Assembly: GCA_029936815.1 (NCBI GenBank)
Contig: JAPYRX010000008.1
Coordinates: 18,501-82,500, forward strand
Source of the DNA: Dehalococcoidia bacterium
GTDB lineage: Bacteria; Chloroflexota; Dehalococcoidia; Lucifugimonadales; GCA-002694895
Length of the DNA: 64,000 bases
Direction of reading: 5' to 3'
Part shown: piece by piece, positions 58,923 through 64,000 of the stretch
Layout of the letters: each line of letters begins with the position of its first letter
Position numbering within the stretch: the first letter of the stretch is position 1
Notes under the pieces: model-generated
Told to the model about the DNA's origin: nothing
Seen by the model: the letters and a program-made list of their open reading frames with translations, nothing else
Databases searched by the model: none
Program-made: the position numbers and the translations under genes

Positions 58923-59996
58923 ATGTCAACAGATTCTCCTTATCAATTCCAAGAAAGATCTCATATAGAATTAAGAGCTGACACTTATTCATTACCATCA
59001 CCTGAAATGAGAAAAGCAATGTACAATGCTGAAGTAGGAAACGATGGTTTTGGAGAAGATCCAACTGTAAATAAACTTGAAGAACAAAGCGCAGAGCTTT
59101 TTCAAAAAGAATCTGCTATCTTTGTATCAAGTGGTATTATGGGAAATTTTTTGTCTATACTAGCTCACTGTAACAGAGGAGATCAAATTATTCTTGGCGA
59201 TCAATCACATATTTATACTAATGAATTAGGTGGATATGCATCATTAGGTGGAGTTTTTCCTTGTGTTTTAAAAAACAAATCAGATGGGACGATGAATTTA
59301 AATTCTATTTTAGAAGAATTAGATCCATATGAAGGATCAAATGAAGATGTGCACTTAGCTCAAGCAAAACTTATTGCAGTGGAAAACACACACAACAGTT
59401 GTGGAGGAAAAGCGATAGGTATGAATTATTTTGAAAAATTAAATAATATCGCATCAAAAAAACAAGTCCCAATACATTTAGATGGGGCAAGAATATTCAA
59501 TGCATGCATTGCATTAGAAAGTAATCCTGCTGAAATTACTAGGAATGTTGATTCGGTTCAATTTTGCTTATCTAAGGGATTAGGTGCTCCTGTAGGATCA
59601 TTGGTACTCGGATCAAAGGAATTTATAGAAAGAGTTCGAAAATGGCGTAAAACCATTGGGGGAACAACTAGGCAATCCGGAATATTAGCTGCAGCAGGTT
59701 TGATTGCTCTTGAAAATTATGAAGAAAGTATAAAAAGAGATCATGATCTTTCAATATATTTAGAACAAAAATTATCTTTAATTGAAAATATAAAAGTAGA
59801 AAGCGTCCAAACAAATTTAGTTTTTTTCGAACTAAATGTAAATAATCCTCTAGAAATTTCAACAAAACTAAAAGAAAAAGGAATCAATGGAGGAAGCAGT
59901 AGTAAGCGTTGGAGATTTGTACCACATTACGGTTTGACTAAGAAAGATATTGATTATGTTAGCATGTCCCTCGACAAACTAATTAATAACTCCTAA
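58923..59996 (+). CDS. ltaE: low-specificity L-threonine aldolase, second copy
   Basis: 357 aa, tandem paralog of the preceding gene (2 bp after its stop). Fold-type I PLP enzyme with DQSHIYTNELGG, HLDGARIFNACIAL, and PLP lysine in FCLSKGLGAPVGS. It cleaves L-threonine (and allo forms) to glycine and acetaldehyde. An extra N-terminal ~20 residues differ from copy 1. It is complete and overlaps the convergent selA by 18 bp. Confidence 0.9.
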   Translation: MSTDSPYQFQERSHIELRADTYSLPSPEMRKAMYNAEVGNDGFGEDPTVNKLEEQSAELFQKESAIFVSSGIMGNFLSILAHCNRGDQIILGDQSHIYTNELGGYASLGGVFPCVLKNKSDGTMNLNSILEELDPYEGSNEDVHLAQAKLIAVENTHNSCGGKAIGMNYFEKLNNIASKKQVPIHLDGARIFNACIALESNPAEITRNVDSVQFCLSKGLGAPVGSLVLGSKEFIERVRKWRKTIGGTTRQSGILAAAGLIALENYEESIKRDHDLSIYLEQKLSLIENIKVESVQTNLVFFELNVNNPLEISTKLKEKGINGGSSSKRWRFVPHYGLTKKDIDYVSMSLDKLINNS

Positions 59997-61367
59997 TTTT
60001 TTCATTTCTTGTTTTATAATTTTAATAACTAATTCTTCTTGATCATTAAGAATTGTAATTGGATCTATAAATAATTTGTTGTTTTTAATTCTAGATAACA
60101 TTGGCGTAGGATATGATTTGAAATTTAAATTTAATTGCCCTGCAGTTATATTTAACATATCGCAATTAATAATAAGAGAATAACTCTTTATACTCTGTTC
60201 AGGAATACTGCCTCCTCCTATCATAGTCATCGATTTTTCTACGCTGAAAATATCATTATGATTTAATTTGTTTTTCCAATCATTAACTAAATCTAATATA
60301 TATATATTAGATTTAGAAAGGATATTCCATAATGGGATATCGTGATATTGATCATTCAAATAAAGTTGTAATGTAGCATGTAATCCAGACAATAAAACTT
60401 TGTCTAATCTTAAAGCTCTAGTTAGTGGATGTTTTTCTATGATTTCAACATATTCATTTTTCCCAGCAATAATTCCTGCCTGAGGCCCTCCAATCAATTT
60501 ATCTCCTGAGAAAAAAACCAAATCTACTCCATCCCTAATAGCATCTTGCACTGTGGGTTCATACTCAAGTCCATATTCTTTTGTGTCAATCAAACACCCA
60601 CTTCCCAAATCGTAAAAAACAGGGACAGATTTTTTCTTTGCCATGTCAACGATTTCTTTTATATTTGGTTTGTATGTAAATCCTTCTATTTTAAAATTGC
60701 TTTGATGAACTAGTAAAATACAACCAGTATTTTCAGATATTTTAGATTCGTAATCTTCTACATAAGTTTTATTCGTAGTCCCAACATCGATCAAAATCGC
60801 ATTGCTTTCAATTAAAACATCTGGGATTCTAAACCCACCACCAATTTCAACAGATTCAGACCTAGACACTAACACTTCTTTATTATTACAAATAGCTCTC
60901 AATGCCAAGAAAACCGCGGCTGCATTATTATTAATAACTAATGCGTTTTCAGCTTTAGTCAGTCTATTTATAATTTTCTTGAATTTTTTTAACCTGCCAC
61001 CTCGTTTGTTTTCATCTAAATCATATTCCAAATTAGAATAATTAGAGCCAATATTGCTCATTGCTTTAATTGCTTGCTTAGACAATGGAGCTCTTCCAAA
61101 ATTGGTTTGTAATATAACTCCTGAAACATTTATGATTTGTTTTGGGTGATCATCTGTTAAATCGTTTAAATTAGTCTGCAAGTTTTCAAATATCATTTCC
61201 ATTGTTATATTAAGGGCTGAATTCTTTGCATCTCTGTATTGATCAAGTAAAATTCTCAGTTCATTAATAACTATTTTCCTTGAAAATAATTTAGTAAACT
61301 CTTCAAATCTTTTTTGTTCAGATATCTTCTGTATACTTGGAATGTTTTTCAAATAATCGTTTTTCAT
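59979..61367 (-). CDS. selA: L-seryl-tRNA(Sec) selenium transferase
   Basis: A 462-aa PLP enzyme converting Ser-tRNA(Sec) to Sec-tRNA(Sec) with selenophosphate. The N-terminal helical tRNA-binding domain is present (about residues 1-75), followed by INVSGVILQTNFGRAPLS, RGGRLKK, the VSRSESVEIGGGFRIPDV segment, and the PLP lysine in FFSGDKLIGGPQAGI. Its full length indicates a true SelA. selB, selD and tRNA-Sec are not seen in this window. A likely client is the TGA-containing thioredoxin-like gene at 8155-8850. Confidence 0.95.
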   Translation of the reverse strand: MKNDYLKNIPSIQKISEQKRFEEFTKLFSRKIVINELRILLDQYRDAKNSALNITMEMIFENLQTNLNDLTDDHPKQIINVSGVILQTNFGRAPLSKQAIKAMSNIGSNYSNLEYDLDENKRGGRLKKFKKIINRLTKAENALVINNNAAAVFLALRAICNNKEVLVSRSESVEIGGGFRIPDVLIESNAILIDVGTTNKTYVEDYESKISENTGCILLVHQSNFKIEGFTYKPNIKEIVDMAKKKSVPVFYDLGSGCLIDTKEYGLEYEPTVQDAIRDGVDLVFFSGDKLIGGPQAGIIAGKNEYVEIIEKHPLTRALRLDKVLLSGLHATLQLYLNDQYHDIPLWNILSKSNIYILDLVNDWKNKLNHNDIFSVEKSMTMIGGGSIPEQSIKSYSLIINCDMLNITAGQLNLNFKSYPTPMLSRIKNNKLFIDPITILNDQEELVIKIIKQEMKKLGVIN

Positions 61368-61446
61368 CTACAATTCAATATGTTTATTATTAGATAATTT
61401 AATTGTAAAATAATTATTAATTATAATCATCGCATTCTAATTAAAA

Positions 61447-61914
61447 ATGTACTGTAATAAATGTATAGCTGAACAAGATTATCAAAAAGATAAAAAAATA
61501 ACGTGTGCATCAATTAAATGTAATAATTTTATATATTTAAATCCAAAATTAGCTGCATTAGCAGTAGTAATAAAAATAGATACAATCTTACTAGTAAAAA
61601 GAGATATTATGCCAAACTATAATAAATGGAGTTTACCTGCAGGTTATGTTAATTTTGGAGAATCACCAGAAAAAGCTGTAGTTAGGGAAGTATTTGAAGA
61701 AACAAATATTAATATAACAGTACACAAGCTAATCACAGCCAATTATAATGAAGACTCAAAAGTTACAGTTCTTTGTTATAAAGCATATTATGAATCAGGG
61801 GATATTAAAATTGGAGAAGAATGTAAAGATGTGAGATTTTTTGATATAAATGATTTACCTGATTTACCATTCGAATATGATAACGAATTAGTAAAATTGT
61901 CAATTAAAGAATAA
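61447..61914 (+). CDS. Nudix hydrolase with N-terminal zinc ribbon
   Basis: 155 aa. The N-terminus MYCNKCIAEQDY…CASIKCNNFIY carries two cysteine pairs as a small zinc ribbon. The Nudix box is GYVNFGESPEKAVVREVFEE, with all catalytic glutamates. This layout resembles NudC-like and ADP-ribose-type hydrolases. Substrate not readable. A 6-nt-spaced AAGGAG leads into the next gene. Confidence 0.85.
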   Translation: MYCNKCIAEQDYQKDKKITCASIKCNNFIYLNPKLAALAVVIKIDTILLVKRDIMPNYNKWSLPAGYVNFGESPEKAVVREVFEETNINITVHKLITANYNEDSKVTVLCYKAYYESGDIKIGEECKDVRFFDINDLPDLPFEYDNELVKLSIKE

Positions 61915-61923
61915 GGAGAATAA

Positions 61924-62112
61924 ATGTCAGAAAAAATAGGGTTTGATATTAAGTTAGAATCAGATCAATTGGAATGGTTAGAATCTAAAGTGAAAGAATA
62001 CGATTTGGACGGTGTGTCAAAAGCATTAAGAATCCTTTTGGATTATAATATATTGAAATCGAATGATGAAGAAATTTTTTCTGATGAAAATATGAGATGT
62101 AGGCACTGCTAG
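61924..62112 (+). CDS. small protein with ribbon-helix-helix-like fold and C-terminal CRHC
   Basis: 62 aa, strong AAGGAG site 6 nt before ATG. The N-terminal part (FDIKLESDQLEWLESKV…GVSKALRILLDY) has the strand-helix-helix spacing of RHH regulators. The final residues NMRCRHC form a CxxC that could bind metal or act in redox. Family not established. Its stop abuts the TTG start of the acetyltransferase, so the two are coupled. Confidence 0.6.
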   Translation: MSEKIGFDIKLESDQLEWLESKVKEYDLDGVSKALRILLDYNILKSNDEEIFSDENMRCRHC

Positions 62113-63357
62113 TTGAACCAACAAAATAAATTAACAAGAGCAATAATAAATGAAAGTAATTTAAAAGATTTTGCAAAAGCTGAAGCTATAGCGTATACAT
62201 CAGAGCCAACTAAATATTACATAGAACGCTTAGAAAAACTTGCAGATCCCAAAAGAGCTATTGCATTATCGAGTGGGGACAAAATCATTGGTACTGCTAA
62301 TTCATTTTCAGAAGTTATATCATTGCCAGGCAATAAATCAGCTAATGTTGCTGCTGTTTCCTACGTTAGTGTTCAGCCGACTCATAGAAGGCAAGGGATA
62401 TTGTCTGAAATGATGAATATACAACTTAATGAATTTTATTCAAAATATAAAGAACCTTTAGCAATATTATGGCCTTCCGAAACAGCTATTTATGGTAGAT
62501 TTGGTTACGCCCCAACTCATGAAAAACACTATGAAATCTCTAAAAAAGATGTTCAATTTATTCCTGGAGTTGTAAACAAAAATTTTGAAGCAAAATTTTT
62601 AGACAAAAAAGAAGCTATAAAATTATTTACCGATTTAAATAATGAGTTAATGAAATCAAGGCCGGGAGTTATGAAATTAACTCAAAAATGGGCTGAAAGA
62701 AGAATCAATGACTTGATCTTACACCATTTAGGTACAGGACCATCTTACTTTGTTGGCATATACAATCATAACAACCCTGCTGGATTTGTAACTTATACAA
62801 TAGAAAATAGTAGTGAGGATGGAGGAAATATGCCAGCATCCTTACATATTTGGGATATTATGTATTTGAATATAGATGCTGCTATTAAACTATGGGATTT
62901 TTGTTTAAACATTGATTTAGTTGAGATTATATATGCTAAAGGAGTTCCTTCAGATGACATATTAGAATCAATAATAATGTCGCCAGGGAATCTGAATTCA
63001 AGAATAACACCAGGGTTATGGATTAGAATTGTGAACGTGATTGAAGCTTTAAAGAGCAGAAATTACAACAAAAAAGGTAAAATGATTTTCATGTTAAAGG
63101 ATTCTATAATTAATGAGAATAACAACACATTCTTACTAGATACAGAAAGTGAAAATTCAACTATCTGTACAATAAGTAACGAGTCACCAGATATAGAAAT
63201 TACAATTAATGGACTATCAGAAATTTACCTAGGTACATTTAATTTAAATAATTTGATAGCATCTAAAAATATTAAAATAATAAATACAAATATAATCAAT
63301 TTTATAAATGATGCATTCAGGGAAAATATCACACCATTTTGCCCTATGCATTTTTAA
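62113..63357 (+). CDS. GNAT acetyltransferase with SCP2-like C-terminal domain (Eis-like)
   Basis: 414 aa starting with TTG 62113, directly after the previous stop. The AcCoA motif is VSYVSVQPTHRRQGILSEMM, and the ILWPSETAIYGRFGYAP strand-loop is typical of Eis-type enzymes. A second GNAT-like domain and a C-terminal sterol-carrier-like domain (ITINGLSEIYLGTFNLNNLI) follow. Eis proteins acetylate amines including aminoglycosides; the substrate here is unknown. Confidence 0.82.
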   Translation: MNQQNKLTRAIINESNLKDFAKAEAIAYTSEPTKYYIERLEKLADPKRAIALSSGDKIIGTANSFSEVISLPGNKSANVAAVSYVSVQPTHRRQGILSEMMNIQLNEFYSKYKEPLAILWPSETAIYGRFGYAPTHEKHYEISKKDVQFIPGVVNKNFEAKFLDKKEAIKLFTDLNNELMKSRPGVMKLTQKWAERRINDLILHHLGTGPSYFVGIYNHNNPAGFVTYTIENSSEDGGNMPASLHIWDIMYLNIDAAIKLWDFCLNIDLVEIIYAKGVPSDDILESIIMSPGNLNSRITPGLWIRIVNVIEALKSRNYNKKGKMIFMLKDSIINENNNTFLLDTESENSTICTISNESPDIEITINGLSEIYLGTFNLNNLIASKNIKIINTNIINFINDAFRENITPFCPMHF

Positions 63358-63366
63358 AGGAGCAAC

Positions 63367-64000
63367 ATGCCTAAAGCTGAAATATATGCACTTGGTAGTG
63401 AAATAGTACTAGGTCAAACTATCGACACAAATTCTGCTTGGATTTCATCTAAATTGAATGATATAGGAATAGAGACAGTACAACACGTGTCAATTGCGGA
63501 TGATATTGAAATCATAAAATCAGTATTAAACAATTCTGCGAGTGAAATTATTATTATAGGTGGAGGGCTAGGCCCTACAGAGGACGATTTAACACGAGAA
63601 GCAATTTCGGAAGTTACAGGAAAGACATTATATAAAGATCCAAAGTTAATTGAAGAAATAGAGAACAGGTTTCGGAAACGAGGGTTTATATTAACAAAAA
63701 ATAACGACAAACAAGCTATGATTCCAGAGTCTGCAACTGCGATACATAATCCGAATGGTACTGCTCCTGCATTTTCTATCAAATGGAAGGATAAGATAAT
63801 TTATGCTCTACCAGGTGTACCTCATGAAATGAAATGGTTATTTGAAAATGTGGTTTTACCAGAGTTAATACTATCATATTCTATTAAAACAAAGATAGAA
63901 TATGAGACTCTTAAAGTATTAGGAATGGGAGAAAGTACAGTAGATGATAAAATAGGCGATCTAATGAAAATTGATAATCCTATTGTTGGATTATTAGCTC
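63367..64000 (+). CDS. cinA: CinA-family competence/damage-inducible protein (3' truncated by window edge)
   Basis: The frame runs open to the window edge (211 codons visible). KAEIYALGSEIVLGQTIDTNS is the MoCF-like N-terminus, IIIGGGLGPTEDDLTREAI is the glycine-rich signature, and IYALPGVPHEMKWLFE follows. CinA proteins combine this domain with a C-terminal NMN amidohydrolase domain, not visible here. GGAGCAAC site precedes the ATG. Confidence 0.93.
   Translation, partial: MPKAEIYALGSEIVLGQTIDTNSAWISSKLNDIGIETVQHVSIADDIEIIKSVLNNSASEIIIIGGGLGPTEDDLTREAISEVTGKTLYKDPKLIEEIENRFRKRGFILTKNNDKQAMIPESATAIHNPNGTAPAFSIKWKDKIIYALPGVPHEMKWLFENVVLPELILSYSIKTKIEYETLKVLGMGESTVDDKIGDLMKIDNPIVGLLA

Overview
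This window is AT-rich bacterial chromosome with short intergenic gaps. Gene content and order suggest a free-living, probably marine, member of the Chloroflexota (Dehalococcoidia/SAR202-like). The basis is the rpsB-tsf-pyrH-frr-uppS-cdsA-dxr-rseP-ispG-proS run, an HspR-type regulator ahead of grpE-dnaK, a GuaB3-type IMP dehydrogenase-like protein, an F420-dependent NADP reductase-like gene and many small-molecule enzymes (amidohydrolase, Gfo/Idh dehydrogenases, FMN oxidase, PLP enzymes). This placement is inference; there is no rRNA in the window to confirm it.

Layout. 1-3.7 kb: lysine/threonine entry genes (asd, partial; dapA), purA and a NYN-domain nuclease. 3.8-4.2 kb: three tRNAs (Met/Ile2 CAT, Arg GCG, Val TAC). 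4.3-14.4 kb: an accessory block holding two Gfo/Idh dehydrogenases, a cytidylyltransferase-aminotransferase fusion that looks phosphonate-related, a thioredoxin-like protein whose active-site codon is an in-frame TGA (probable selenoprotein), an amidohydrolase, a flavin monooxygenase, a hydratase gene interrupted by TAA, a frameshifted YHYH lipoprotein and an unknown protein. 14.5-18.6 kb: a + strand group with a GH43-like propeller, a SpoU rRNA methyltransferase, a hydroxy-acid oxidase and a D-threonine-aldolase-like enzyme. 18.6-25.3 kb: a - strand operon (xdhC, mocA-like, thiD, ornithine cyclodeaminase, enoyl-CoA hydratase), then gamma-glutamyltransferase and a sulfite-oxidase-like molybdoprotein. 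25.3-28.2 kb: hspR-grpE-dnaK with a HAIR-like operator. 28.2-31.1 kb: etfB-etfA, an unknown small gene and an F420-type reductase.

31-38 kb: a zinc-ribbon protein, a MetF-like protein, a SelA-fold enzyme with a small degenerate desulforedoxin-like partner, lipA, an RNA m5U methyltransferase, tatB-tatC, convergent tatA, and lexA with a LexA-type operator inside its promoter. 38-48.5 kb: rpsT, relA/spoT, hisS-prfA-prmC, guaB3, dapB, pnp, rpsO. 48.6-57.9 kb: the translation/isoprenoid/lipid operon. 57.9-64 kb: tandem threonine aldolases (first copy interrupted by TAA), selA, a Nudix hydrolase, a small CRHC protein, an Eis-like acetyltransferase and partial cinA.

Points of most interest: (1) selA and an in-frame TGA thioredoxin-like gene followed by a bacterial-SECIS-like hairpin occur in the same window; (2) a HxGH cytidylyltransferase is fused to a 2-aminoethylphosphonate-transaminase-like domain; (3) several genes have a -10-like hexamer about 6 nt from the ATG, suggesting leaderless mRNAs; (4) LexA and HspR operators are readable directly. 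Three other gene interruptions (two TAA, one frameshift) are either pseudogenes or sequence errors.
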